Assembly: GCF_005818865.1 (NCBI RefSeq) | Contig: NZ_VBRY01000003.1 | Span: forward strand, 62,001-126,000 | Length of the DNA stretch: 64,000 nt | Reading direction: 5' to 3' | DNA from: Mariprofundus erugo | GTDB taxonomy: Bacteria; Pseudomonadota; Zetaproteobacteria; Mariprofundales; Mariprofundaceae | Shown here: positions 9,208 to 17,448 of the stretch, piece by piece | Layout: every line of letters begins with the position of its first letter | Numbering within the stretch: position 1 is the stretch's first letter | Translations under genes and position numbers: made by a program | Notes under the pieces: generated by a model | What the model was told of the DNA's origin: nothing | Database searches by the model: none | Seen by the model: the letters and a program-made list of their open reading frames with translations, nothing else

Positions 9208-9633
9208 TGGTTGATTGAAACAGCGCTTTTCTACCATGAAATAACCATGTGTGGATGGCGTCTCCTGATAGGACATGCTGATGCTGTCCGTGGCGCTGAA
9301 TGACTGGCTGGTGCCGAAGACGGCCGGCTCCTGATGCGTCAGCTCGGCATCGGCCGGGTACTCAACGATGATCTGTTGCTCCGAATTCCAGTGAATGATG
9401 GCATCATAGCCGTGCCGGAAGGCAAAGCTGACCATGTCCGTGTCCAGCTCACTGCCTGCTTTGCGGATGTTGACCCGCATCTCCTGATCGCCGGGGGCAT
9501 CACCGCTGGTGATCCGGTATAGCGTGGCGATTTTAGCCCCGGACGGGGACGGGCACTCAAACATGATATCGGTTTTGCTGCTGCCGCAGCCGGCAAGAAG
9601 CAGTACAAGCAGGGGAATTGCGGCTCTTCTCAT
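9205..9633 (-). CDS. Putative lipoprotein of unknown function
   Basis: The 142-residue protein begins MRRAAIPLLVLLLAGC, a short lipoprotein signal with lipobox LAGC, so the mature protein should be lipid-anchored at Cys16. The remainder is beta-rich with no domain I recognise; it contains the Cys in MFECPSPSG and a second near the end in EKRCFNQ, which could pair. Its start overlaps the stop of the upstream HemY-like gene by four bases, so the two are probably cotranscribed. Confidence 0.75.
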   Translation of the reverse strand: MRRAAIPLLVLLLAGCGSSKTDIMFECPSPSGAKIATLYRITSGDAPGDQEMRVNIRKAGSELDTDMVSFAFRHGYDAIIHWNSEQQIIVEYPADAELTHQEPAVFGTSQSFSATDSISMSYQETPSTHGYFMVEKRCFNQP

Positions 9634-10820
9634 CGCGTTTGCAACCGGATGAATTCGCTTTCTACCCGCTCCAGGCAGTCTTCAATGGCTACACCGGCAA
9701 AGTAGTTGCCGACCAGCGCCAGCGGCTCCGGTGCCAGCATTTCATCAAGGTGAGCAATCAGCTGGTGATGGCCTCTGTCAGGTGCCGGCAGCCGGTTGGT
9801 TTTGTGGAAAATGTAGAGCAGTGAAGAGGGCTGAATGTTGAGCAGCGAGCAGATACGCGCAGTTTTCTCTTCATCGTTAAGCAGGCCCGGTTTGAAATGG
9901 AAGGTCAGACCGCGCAAGCGGGGGTGATCCACAATATCGCGTGCCACAGCCGAGTAGAAATCACCATCGGCGGCAATGATGCCGGCCAGTGGTTCGCAGG
10001 AAAGAAGGCCCTTCTCAATGACTACGGCAACACTTTCAACCTCTACTTCAGCTACCCAGTTCAGTTGTTCGGCAATGGCGGGAGCCGTGTTCTTCAGCAG
10101 TCTGGCGGCGGCAAGAACCGGTGTGGCGCAGACAAGCTGCGTGGTGTTCAGCGAAGCTTCTTCCGTATCGATGAGAAAGCCGGAATCAGTGCGCTCAATC
10201 GATTGAATCTGCTGCCCTTTTTTTATCGACAGAGACTCTTCGAGGGCGGTAATGATGGCGCCAAGTCCCTGTGGGAAGGTGTAGCTTCGCATGACCGATT
10301 TGTTGCGCGGCCGCTTGCGGAACAGCATATCGGCCGGGACATCATCCGCCTGCTGACAGATGACGGCGTTAAAGGCATGGCGGAATGTTTCGCGATAATT
10401 TTTCGGGCCGGTGATGGCACCATAATACTCAGCCACAGACTTTCCCTGTTTGTCGATGGAAAACAGGCGCCATGCATGACTGATTAGCTCGAATAGATGC
10501 AGGCGGGATGGAATGGTGACCAGATGGTTGCCGTCCAGCATGCGATAGGGAAGTTTGGTGCGGGCAACCAGTTGCTCCATCATTCCCAGTTTATTCAGCA
10601 GTTCAATGAGGCGTCCATACGAGTTGAAGCAGGTGTGTGTGCCCATTTCCAGCCAGAATGGCTGTGTGTCAGCAGGTACAACCTCGGTGTGGAAGCAGCC
10701 ACCGGCTCGCCCCTCTTTTTCCAGGACCAGCACACGCATGCCGGCTTCTTGCGCTTTATATGCCATCGCCAGACCGGAGATGCCGGCCCCGATGACAATC
10801 ATGTCATATTGATCATTCAT
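9630..10820 (-). CDS. FAD-dependent oxidoreductase, HemY-like protoporphyrinogen oxidase
   Basis: The N terminus (VIGAGISGLAMAYKAQEAG) is a Rossmann FAD-binding motif with the second glycine pair at EGRAGG. The C terminus LVGNYFAGVAIEDCLERV matches the G-x-x-G-x-(A/S)-hxDC segment that closes protoporphyrinogen oxidases of the HemY/PPOX type. These enzymes oxidise protoporphyrinogen (or coproporphyrinogen) in late haem synthesis. At 396 residues it is shorter than typical HemY (about 450-470). Haem synthesis is supported by hemA elsewhere in the window, but the substrate cannot be fixed from sequence; a related amine-oxidase-like role remains possible. Confidence 0.75.
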   Translation of the reverse strand: MNDQYDMIVIGAGISGLAMAYKAQEAGMRVLVLEKEGRAGGCFHTEVVPADTQPFWLEMGTHTCFNSYGRLIELLNKLGMMEQLVARTKLPYRMLDGNHLVTIPSRLHLFELISHAWRLFSIDKQGKSVAEYYGAITGPKNYRETFRHAFNAVICQQADDVPADMLFRKRPRNKSVMRSYTFPQGLGAIITALEESLSIKKGQQIQSIERTDSGFLIDTEEASLNTTQLVCATPVLAAARLLKNTAPAIAEQLNWVAEVEVESVAVVIEKGLLSCEPLAGIIAADGDFYSAVARDIVDHPRLRGLTFHFKPGLLNDEEKTARICSLLNIQPSSLLYIFHKTNRLPAPDRGHHQLIAHLDEMLAPEPLALVGNYFAGVAIEDCLERVESEFIRLQTR

Positions 10821-10884
10821 GCGGACATACTATGCCAACCAGTGGTCTGAGGACAAACGGTCGCGGTTGCATTATGTTGTCGCA

Positions 10885-12024
10885 ATGAGAGTGATCGATC
10901 GTATTGAGCCATTTCGTGTGATGCAGCTGCTGGAGCGCGCCAAAGAACTTGAGGCGCAGGGCAGGCGTATCATTCATATGGAAATCGGTGAGCCCGATTT
11001 TTCCACGCCGCCCGCAGTCATTGCTGCCGCCAGGCGCGCTCTGGATAGTGGTGATAACTTTTATACTGCCTCGACAGGTAACCCTGAGCTGCAGCAGGCC
11101 TTGAGCCGCTGGTATATGGATGAGTACGGGGTGGCTGTAGCTCCGGAGCGGATTCTGATCACCCCCGGTACATCCGGTGCTTTCAGTCTGATTTACGCGG
11201 CCCTGGTCGAGGCGGGCGAGTCGGTGCTGCTGTCCGATCCGGGTTATCCATGTCAGCGTAATTTTATCCGGCTGGCGGGTGGTGAGCCGATCAGTGTGCC
11301 GGTCGGGCCGGAGAGTCGCTATCATCTCTCGGCAGCACTGGTTGAGAAGTTCTGGCAAGCGGGGACGCGAGCGGCGGTGGTCATTAATCCCTCCAACCCG
11401 ACGGGCACGCTGATCGGGGATGATGCGTTGCAACAGGTGGCGCAGACCTGCAGGCGCCTGGGGGGCTACCTGATTTCAGACGAGATTTATCACGGGTTGA
11501 GTTATGGCGTCAGGGCTCGGACGGCACTTGAGTTTGATGATGATGCGATTGTTGTGAATGGCTTTTCCAAGCGCTGGGCCATGACCGGCTGGCGAATCGG
11601 CTGGGTGGTCGTGCCTGAGCGGCTGATTGACCCTTGCCGGCGGGTGATGCAGAACATTTTTATTGCGGCCCCGACGCTGTCCCAATATGCCGCGATTGCG
11701 GCACTGGCGAGTGCGGATGACTGGGAACGCATGCGTCTGGCGTACGATGAGCGCCGCCGTTATCTGCTCGGTGAGTTGCCCGGTCTTGGCTTTGATATTG
11801 TGGTGGAGCCGCAGGGGGCATTTTATATTTATGCCAACGTGGCGCGAATCACCGATGATGCCAAAGCCTTCTGCTGGCAAATGCTTGAGCAGGCCGGCGT
11901 GGCCATGACACCGGGAGAGGATTTCGGCAGTTACAAGGCGGCACAGCATGTGCGCTTTTCCTATGCAACGGGGCTTGATGATCTTCGCGAAGGGGTGGCG
12001 AGGTTGAGGCGGGCCCTGGCCTGA
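10885..12024 (+). CDS. Class I PLP-dependent aminotransferase (AspAT-like)
   Basis: The fold type I hallmarks are present: GEPDF near the N terminus, NPSNPTGT, DEIYHGLSY and the PLP Lys in NGFSKRWAMTGWRIG. The start at ATG 10885 (MRVIDRIEPF) is preferred over ATG 10819, which would overlap the divergent flavoprotein gene and add unrelated residues; this gives 379 residues. The subgroup (aspartate, alanine or aromatic) cannot be settled. It stands alone between a divergent neighbour and the next gene. Confidence 0.88.
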   Translation: MRVIDRIEPFRVMQLLERAKELEAQGRRIIHMEIGEPDFSTPPAVIAAARRALDSGDNFYTASTGNPELQQALSRWYMDEYGVAVAPERILITPGTSGAFSLIYAALVEAGESVLLSDPGYPCQRNFIRLAGGEPISVPVGPESRYHLSAALVEKFWQAGTRAAVVINPSNPTGTLIGDDALQQVAQTCRRLGGYLISDEIYHGLSYGVRARTALEFDDDAIVVNGFSKRWAMTGWRIGWVVVPERLIDPCRRVMQNIFIAAPTLSQYAAIAALASADDWERMRLAYDERRRYLLGELPGLGFDIVVEPQGAFYIYANVARITDDAKAFCWQMLEQAGVAMTPGEDFGSYKAAQHVRFSYATGLDDLREGVARLRRALA

Positions 12025-12152
12025 CTGGTTGCGGGCGATTCTGTGGCAAAATTTGCAACGCTTTTGCTGTCGTGTCACTTGAGTTTTTCAGGGGGTAGGC
12101 GCTGAATTGGCGAATATGGCCATCAGTGGCCGGATCTATAGTCGGGGGACAA

Positions 12153-12740
12153 ATGATGAAGCATCAACTGACAGATATTCCAGGGATTGGCGAGAGTACC
12201 GCTGCAATACTTGCCGGACACGGTATCGACTCGGTCAAGGCACTGAGCAAGGCTGGTGTAAGTGGTCTGATGCAGGTTCCCGGATTCGGTGGCAAGCGGG
12301 CTGAGACTGTCATGAATGCGCTTGCCGCATTGCAGGGCGAGGATGTCGCCACCCGGATTGCTGCACAGGGGGCTGATGTGACCGAACAGGGCTCTGGCAA
12401 GTTGGCGGGCAAGGCTGATAAAGAGCAGAAGAAGGCAGCCAAAGCGGCTGAGAAAGCTGCGCTCAAGGCCGACAAAGAGCAGAAGAAAGCGGTCAGGGCC
12501 GCTGAAAAGGCTGCGCAGAAGGCCGATAAGGCTGAGAAGAAGGCGGCCAAAGCAGCTGAAAAAGAGGCGAAAAAGGCTGAAAAGCAGCAGGCAAAAGCAG
12601 ATAAGGCGGCCGGCAAGGCCGCCCGTAAGGCATTGAAAGAGAAGAAAAAAGAAGCAAAAGAAGCTGAAAAGGCGGCCCGGGTCGCGGCAAAGATGGCCGC
12701 TAAGGGGCTGAAAAAGAACGTGCGGGCGGACCTCGCCTGA
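12153..12740 (+). CDS. Helix-hairpin-helix protein with long Lys/Ala-rich tail
   Basis: Residues about 5-70 hold two helix-hairpin-helix-like units (LTDIPGIGESTAAILAGHGI and LMQVPGFGGKRAETVMNAL), which usually bind DNA backbone non-specifically. From about residue 95 to the end the protein is almost only K, A, E and D in heptad-like repeats (KAAKAAEKAALKADKEQKK), like the tails of bacterial histone H1-like and AlgP/PhaF proteins. The start may be ATG 12153 or ATG 12156; GGGGGA precedes both. A role in DNA or nucleoid organisation is inference. An antisense ORF across the tail is a composition artefact. Confidence 0.7.
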   Translation: MMKHQLTDIPGIGESTAAILAGHGIDSVKALSKAGVSGLMQVPGFGGKRAETVMNALAALQGEDVATRIAAQGADVTEQGSGKLAGKADKEQKKAAKAAEKAALKADKEQKKAVRAAEKAAQKADKAEKKAAKAAEKEAKKAEKQQAKADKAAGKAARKALKEKKKEAKEAEKAARVAAKMAAKGLKKNVRADLA

Positions 12741-12894
12741 CAACCGCTTGTCAGGGAAAAGCGAGGCTTCCCTTTATTGGCCAAATGCCTGCATGCTCGA
12801 TTGGGCGGCCATCCCCGGCCGCATGAAGCAGTGAATCAATCAGCGTTTCCATGGCTGCCCTGTTGTTGCAGCGGTAGCGGAAAATAGGAGGGCG

Positions 12895-12999
12895 GTGTCG
12901 AAACAACCTGTTTTGATCCGCTCTCCGGGTGCTTATAAACGTCTTTTTATCGGCTTGGTCGCGGTAGCAGTGCATGCTAGTCTCCCCGGCCTTACTTAG
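12895..12999 (+). CDS. Possible 34-residue signal-peptide-like leader ORF upstream of secA
   Basis: GTG at 12895 follows AGGAGG at 12886-12891 (a close spacing of 3 bases). The frame gives [16 protein letters not shown], then [12 protein letters not shown], then SLPGLT and a TAG. A basic N-region, a hydrophobic core and a VHA|S cleavage-like end look like a secretory signal. The stop is 58 bases before the secA ATG, with a hairpin between. Position and shape recall secM-type leaders that sense Sec activity, but the peptide is too short for a SecM-style arrest after exit from the ribosome. It may be chance; coding status is not proven. Confidence 0.4.
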   Translation: MSKQPVLIRSPGAYKRLFIGLVAVAVHASLPGLT

Positions 13000-13008
13000 A
13001 GGCGGTCC

Positions 13009-13032
13009 TGTCTGCAATGTTGACGGCAGACA
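13009..13032 (+). promoter_or_regulatory. RNA hairpin between leader ORF and secA
   Basis: TGTCTGC (13009-13015) pairs with GCAGACA (13026-13032) around a 10-base loop. It ends nine bases before the secA ribosome site GGGAG (13043-13047). No T run follows, so it is not an intrinsic terminator. It could affect secA translation. Confidence 0.45.
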
Positions 13033-13057
13033 AAACTCACGCGGGAGTACACAGATC

Positions 13058-15685
13058 ATGTTGAAAGTCCTGACCAGGTTATTCGGTAGTCGCAATGAGC
13101 GGCTGCTCAAACAGTATTGGCCTATCGTCAAGCAGGTCAATGCGTTTGAGTCTGACATGAAGGCGCTCAGCGATGAGGCACTGGCTGGAAAAACAGCCGA
13201 GTTCCGTCAGCGCATTGCCGATGGCGCCACGCTCGATGATCTGTTGCCTGAAGCCTTTGCCGTGGTTCGTGAGGCTTCGGATCGCGTGCTCGGAATGCGT
13301 CATTTCGATGTGCAGATGATCGGTGCGGTGATTTTGCATCAGGGCAAGATTGCTGAAATGAAAACCGGTGAAGGCAAAACCCTGACCGCAACACTGGCTG
13401 TCTATCTCAATGCGCTGTCCGGCAAAGGTGTCCACGTTGTAACGGTGAATGATTATCTGGCTCGTCGCGACGCGGCACTGATGGGCCGCCTGTACGGCTT
13501 TTTGGGGCTGTCCACCGGTGTGATCGTGAACGGCATCAGCCGGGAAGAGCGCCGCGCCGCCTATGCTGCGGATATCTCCTATGGCACCAACAATGAGTTC
13601 GGCTTTGACTATCTGCGTGATAATATGGCATTTTCACGGGAAGAGGTTTCCCAGCGCGGCCATAACTTCGCCATCGTCGATGAGGTGGATTCGATCCTGA
13701 TCGATGAGGCGCGCACACCTCTGATCATCTCGGGTCCTGCTGAACAGGCGACCCAGCTGTACACGCAGGTGGATGCACTGATCAAGCAGCTTGATCCGGC
13801 AGATTATGAAAAGGATGAAAAAGACAAGGCTGTCTCTCTGACCGAAGAGGGCATGGAGCATATCGAGGAGCTGCTTCGTCAGGCTGGCCTGATGGAACAT
13901 GGCAACCTCTATGATCCGGAGAATGTCAATCAGATGCATGCGGTGACCCAGTGTCTGCGTGCCAATACCCTGTTTACCCGTGAAGTGGATTACATCGTAC
14001 GCAATGATGAGGTCATCATCATTGACGAGTTTACCGGTCGTATGATGCCCGGTCGCCGTTATTCGGATGGCCAGCATCAGGCGCTTGAGGCCAAGGAAGC
14101 GGTCACCGTGCAGCCTGAGAATCAGACCCTTGCCTCTGTCACCTTCCAGAATTACTTCCGTATGTATGACAAGCTCGCGGGTATGACGGGTACGGCGGAT
14201 ACAGAAGCCGAAGAGTTCCACAAGATCTACAAGCTGGAAGTGGTGATTGTACCGACCAACCGCGACATGGTGCGTAAGGATCTCTCCGATGTGATTTTCC
14301 GCGACACCGAGGATAAATACGCATCCATCATTGATGATATTGCTGTGACGCACAAGAGCGGCGCACCGATTCTCGTCGGTACCACATCGATCGAGAAATC
14401 GGAACATTTGTCGATGCTGCTGAAGAAGCGGGGCATCAGTCATGAGGTGCTCAATGCCAAGCATCATGAGCGTGAGGCGGAGATTGTTGCCCAGGCCGGC
14501 CGCAAGGGAGCGGTGACGATCGCAACCAATATGGCAGGTCGTGGTACCGATATTATGCTCGGTGGTAATCCGGATATGCTGATTGCCGCACTGCCGGCCA
14601 AACTCGGTGCGGAAGAGCGTGAGCGCAAGGCCGAAGAGATTCGCAGCGCATGCAAGGCCGAGCATATCGAGGTGGTGCAGGCCGGCGGTCTGCACATTGT
14701 CGGTACCGAGCGTCATGAGTCCCGCCGTATCGACAATCAGCTGCGTGGACGTGCCGGTCGTCAGGGCGATCCGGGTGTGACCCGTTTTTACCTCTCGCTT
14801 GAAGATGATCTGATGCGCATCTTCGGTGGCGAAAAGATGCAGGCGATGCTGACCCGTATGGGCTTTGAGAAGGGCGAGGCCATTGAACATCCTTGGGTGA
14901 CCAAGGCGATTGAGAACTCGCAGAAGAAGGTGGAAGGACGCAACTTCGATATCCGCAAACAGCTGCTCGAATATGACGATGTGATGAATCAGCAGCGTGA
15001 TGTCATTTATTCACAGCGTCGCGAGCTGCTGCAGGCGGATGATGTCCATGATGTGATTATCGATATGCAGGTGGACTATGCCGGCCGTATCGGTGCTCGT
15101 TATCTGGTTGGTCATCCGGAAGAGTGGCAGCTCGATGAGCTTGCGGCTGAGCTGCAGGAGAAGCTGACGCTTGCCATCGACTTCCACAGCCTGCGCGACA
15201 GCGATGATGTCGAGACTGCCGATGATATGATCGACAAGCTGGCGGAGCTGATGCAGGCGCACATGGCCTCCAAGGAAGTGCTGACCGGTCAGGAGCAGAT
15301 GCATGCTTTTGAGAAATATCTGGTGCTGCATGTGCTTGATCACCACTGGAAGGAGCACCTGCTGGCGATGGATCACCTGCGTCAGAGTGTCGGCTTGCGT
15401 GGCTATGCCCAGAAGCAGCCGATTCAGGAGTATAAGCGTGAGTCTTTTGAGCTGTTTGAAAGCATGCTGGATCGGGTGCGTGAGGCAACCATGCTGGCTC
15501 TGCACCGTGTGCAGGTTGAGCAACCACCGGTGATTGAGGAAGCACCGGCTGTTGATGGTCCGTCTGTGACCTATAGTCACCAGGACCATGCCGCGGATGC
15601 GGATGATCAGCCCAAGGTTGGCCGCAATGATCCGTGCCCGTGTGGTTCCGGTAAAAAGTACAAACAGTGTCACGGCCGGCGCTGA
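13058..15685 (+). CDS. secA: Preprotein translocase ATPase SecA
   Basis: SecA drives preproteins through SecYEG with ATP. The ATG at 13058 ([17 protein letters not shown]) follows GCGGGAG and gives 875 residues, a usual length; a longer frame from 12974 would add unrelated residues. Motifs in order: Walker A in [15 protein letters not shown], the [24 protein letters not shown]-like box, the preprotein crosslinking domain, motif VI in [15 protein letters not shown], the scaffold and two-helix finger, a linker, and the C-terminal zinc finger [16 protein letters not shown] that binds SecB and phospholipid. All expected parts are present. A terminator follows. Confidence 0.98.
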   Translation: MLKVLTRLFGSRNERLLKQYWPIVKQVNAFESDMKALSDEALAGKTAEFRQRIADGATLDDLLPEAFAVVREASDRVLGMRHFDVQMIGAVILHQGKIAEMKTGEGKTLTATLAVYLNALSGKGVHVVTVNDYLARRDAALMGRLYGFLGLSTGVIVNGISREERRAAYAADISYGTNNEFGFDYLRDNMAFSREEVSQRGHNFAIVDEVDSILIDEARTPLIISGPAEQATQLYTQVDALIKQLDPADYEKDEKDKAVSLTEEGMEHIEELLRQAGLMEHGNLYDPENVNQMHAVTQCLRANTLFTREVDYIVRNDEVIIIDEFTGRMMPGRRYSDGQHQALEAKEAVTVQPENQTLASVTFQNYFRMYDKLAGMTGTADTEAEEFHKIYKLEVVIVPTNRDMVRKDLSDVIFRDTEDKYASIIDDIAVTHKSGAPILVGTTSIEKSEHLSMLLKKRGISHEVLNAKHHEREAEIVAQAGRKGAVTIATNMAGRGTDIMLGGNPDMLIAALPAKLGAEERERKAEEIRSACKAEHIEVVQAGGLHIVGTERHESRRIDNQLRGRAGRQGDPGVTRFYLSLEDDLMRIFGGEKMQAMLTRMGFEKGEAIEHPWVTKAIENSQKKVEGRNFDIRKQLLEYDDVMNQQRDVIYSQRRELLQADDVHDVIIDMQVDYAGRIGARYLVGHPEEWQLDELAAELQEKLTLAIDFHSLRDSDDVETADDMIDKLAELMQAHMASKEVLTGQEQMHAFEKYLVLHVLDHHWKEHLLAMDHLRQSVGLRGYAQKQPIQEYKRESFELFESMLDRVREATMLALHRVQVEQPPVIEEAPAVDGPSVTYSHQDHAADADDQPKVGRNDPCPCGSGKKYKQCHGRR

Positions 15686-15718
15686 ATACGCTGATTCACT
15701 GACATTTTCTGTTCATTC

Positions 15719-15747
15719 AAGCCGGGGTATGATGCCCCGGCTTTTTT
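15719..15747 (+). terminator. Rho-independent terminator after secA
   Basis: AAGCCGGGG (15719-15727) pairs with CCCCGGCTT (15735-15743), followed by T's. Confidence 0.9.
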
Positions 15748-15820
15748 GACTCTTGCGGACCATCCGGGTCAGCAGCAGTCTTGAACCGTATCCATTACCT
15801 CAATGACAAGGATCTCCCAT

Positions 15821-17044
15821 ATGGCTATCAATCCTCCTGTTTTGAATGCACCGCTTGCCGTGCCCGGCTTCAGGGTGGGCACCGCTTCATGCGGTGTGAA
15901 ATCACCGGCTCTGAAAGGAAAACGCCAGGACCTGGCTCTGATCGTCGGCGATGTGCCGTGTCATGCTGCCGGCGTATTTACCAAAAACAGATTCCGTGCC
16001 GCCTGTGTGCGTCACGGTGAAGCAACCCTGTCGACACAGGCCGAGAATGTACGTGCCATTGTTGCCAACAGTGGCAATGCCAATGCCGGACTGGGTGAGA
16101 TGGAGACGGTGTGGGCGCGTAACCTGATCGAGGCCGGTGCTGAAGCGGCAGGGGTTGCGGCTGATCAGGTCCTGTCTGCCTCAACCGGTGTGATTGGCAC
16201 CCCGTTTCCAATCGACCGTATCCGTGCCTCCGTGCATGAGGCGACCGATTCGCTGTCGGCTGATCACTGGGAACAGGCCGCGCACGCCATCCGTACAACC
16301 GATACCTTTGCCAAATGGTCATCGGCAGTGGTTTCTATCGACGGGCAGAGCTATACCCTGACCGGCATTGCCAAAGGCAGTGGCATGATTCATCCCAATA
16401 TGGCGACGATGCTGGCGTTTGTGGCGACCGATGCACCGATTTCGGCCGATGTACTGGCTCCGATGCTTCGGCGAGTTGCCGACCGCTCGTTTAACTGTAT
16501 CAGCGTGGATGGTGATACTTCGACCAATGATACGATGTATCTTCTCTCCTCCGGCATTGGGTTGGGCCATGCGCCGCTTTCCGAAACGGCTGTGTTTGAA
16601 CAGGCGCTGACCGAACTGTGCATTGAGCTGGCGCAGTTGATTGTGCGCGATGGCGAGGGTGTGACCAAGTTTGTGACGATCGAGGTAAGCGGTGCGGCAA
16701 CGGAGGCCGAAGCGCGTACGGTCGGGCGTGCCGTGGCTGTGTCGCCACTGGTCAAAACGGCGTTTGCCGGCAGTGATGCCAACTGGGGTCGTATTCTTTC
16801 GGCCGTGGGTAATTCGGGCGTAGCCATCGATACCAACCGTATCACATTGCGGGCTGATGATGTGCTGATGTTTGAAAACGGCAATATTCATCCTGAATAC
16901 AGCGATGAGCAGGGCATGGCGGTGTTCCGTCAGCCGGAGTTCTCGATTTCACTGGACCTGGGCATGGGTAGTGAGTCGGCTGTGGTCTGGACCGGTGATC
17001 TGACCCACGATTACATCACGATCAACGCCGAGTATCGTACCTGA
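15821..17044 (+). CDS. argJ: Bifunctional ornithine acetyltransferase / N-acetylglutamate synthase
   Basis: ArgJ moves acetyl from N-acetylornithine to glutamate and, in bifunctional forms, also uses acetyl-CoA, giving the cyclic arginine route. The autocleavage site KGSGMIHPNMATMLAF is intact; cleavage before the Thr makes alpha and beta chains with Thr as nucleophile. GNANAGLG and the GRDPNWGRIL-like stretch GSDANWGRILSAVG are family marks. ATG 15821 (MAINPPVLNAP) is preferred to ATG 15803 because AAGGA at 15808-15812 is well spaced. The result is 407 residues. argF and argD lie elsewhere in the window, so arginine genes are scattered. Confidence 0.96.
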   Translation: MAINPPVLNAPLAVPGFRVGTASCGVKSPALKGKRQDLALIVGDVPCHAAGVFTKNRFRAACVRHGEATLSTQAENVRAIVANSGNANAGLGEMETVWARNLIEAGAEAAGVAADQVLSASTGVIGTPFPIDRIRASVHEATDSLSADHWEQAAHAIRTTDTFAKWSSAVVSIDGQSYTLTGIAKGSGMIHPNMATMLAFVATDAPISADVLAPMLRRVADRSFNCISVDGDTSTNDTMYLLSSGIGLGHAPLSETAVFEQALTELCIELAQLIVRDGEGVTKFVTIEVSGAATEAEARTVGRAVAVSPLVKTAFAGSDANWGRILSAVGNSGVAIDTNRITLRADDVLMFENGNIHPEYSDEQGMAVFRQPEFSISLDLGMGSESAVVWTGDLTHDYITINAEYRT

Positions 17045-17430
17045 AACAGCAGTCGATCGCCCTGGTCGCGGCATTCAACGGTTGCGGTCAATTGCTGCTG
17101 TTGAAGCGCGATCAGGGCCGGCATTGCGGTGGCCTGTGGTCTTTTCCCGGGGGGAAAATCGAGGCGGGGGAGAGTGCCGGGGCTGCTGCTGTGCGTGAGT
17201 TGTATGAAGAGACGGCGCTTGTGGCAACTGACTGGCGCCTGCTCGGCTCCCATACCTTCACCTATCCGGATCGTCATCTTGTGTTTACGCTGTTCAGCTG
17301 CCGGTGCACTGATCCGGATGCGGCCATCTGTGAGTCGGAGCATCGCTGGGTAGAGTCTGCGGCGCTCGCTGATTTTCCGATGCCTGAAGCAAACAGCGTG
17401 CTGGTAGCGATGCTTGCGGTCGCCGGGTGA
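17041..17430 (+). CDS. mutT: Nudix hydrolase, MutT type
   Basis: MutT-type enzymes hydrolyse 8-oxo-dGTP and related nucleotides. The Nudix box reads GGKIEAGESAGAAAVRELYEETALV: it fits Gx5Ex7REUxEExGU except that Ala replaces the usual Gly near the end. The first strand (SIALVAAFNGCGQLLLLKR) lies upstream of the first TTG, and no ATG, GTG or TTG precedes it in frame back to the stop at 16996. The likely start is therefore CTG at 17041, which overlaps the argJ stop (CTGA). This gives 129 residues. A start at TTG 17092 would remove the first strand. Confidence 0.8.
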   Translation: MKQQSIALVAAFNGCGQLLLLKRDQGRHCGGLWSFPGGKIEAGESAGAAAVRELYEETALVATDWRLLGSHTFTYPDRHLVFTLFSCRCTDPDAAICESEHRWVESAALADFPMPEANSVLVAMLAVAG

Positions 17431-17448
17431 TAGTCGCGAAGTAGATGC

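Noticed and set aside
12123-12784. Long minus-strand frames antisense to the Lys/Ala tail
   Set aside because: They come from the skewed base composition of the KA repeat and encode low-complexity Phe/Leu/Ala strings.
13634-14890. A 418-codon frame antisense to secA
   Set aside because: It lies wholly opposite the well-supported secA, has no ribosome site or family features, and is a codon-bias shadow.
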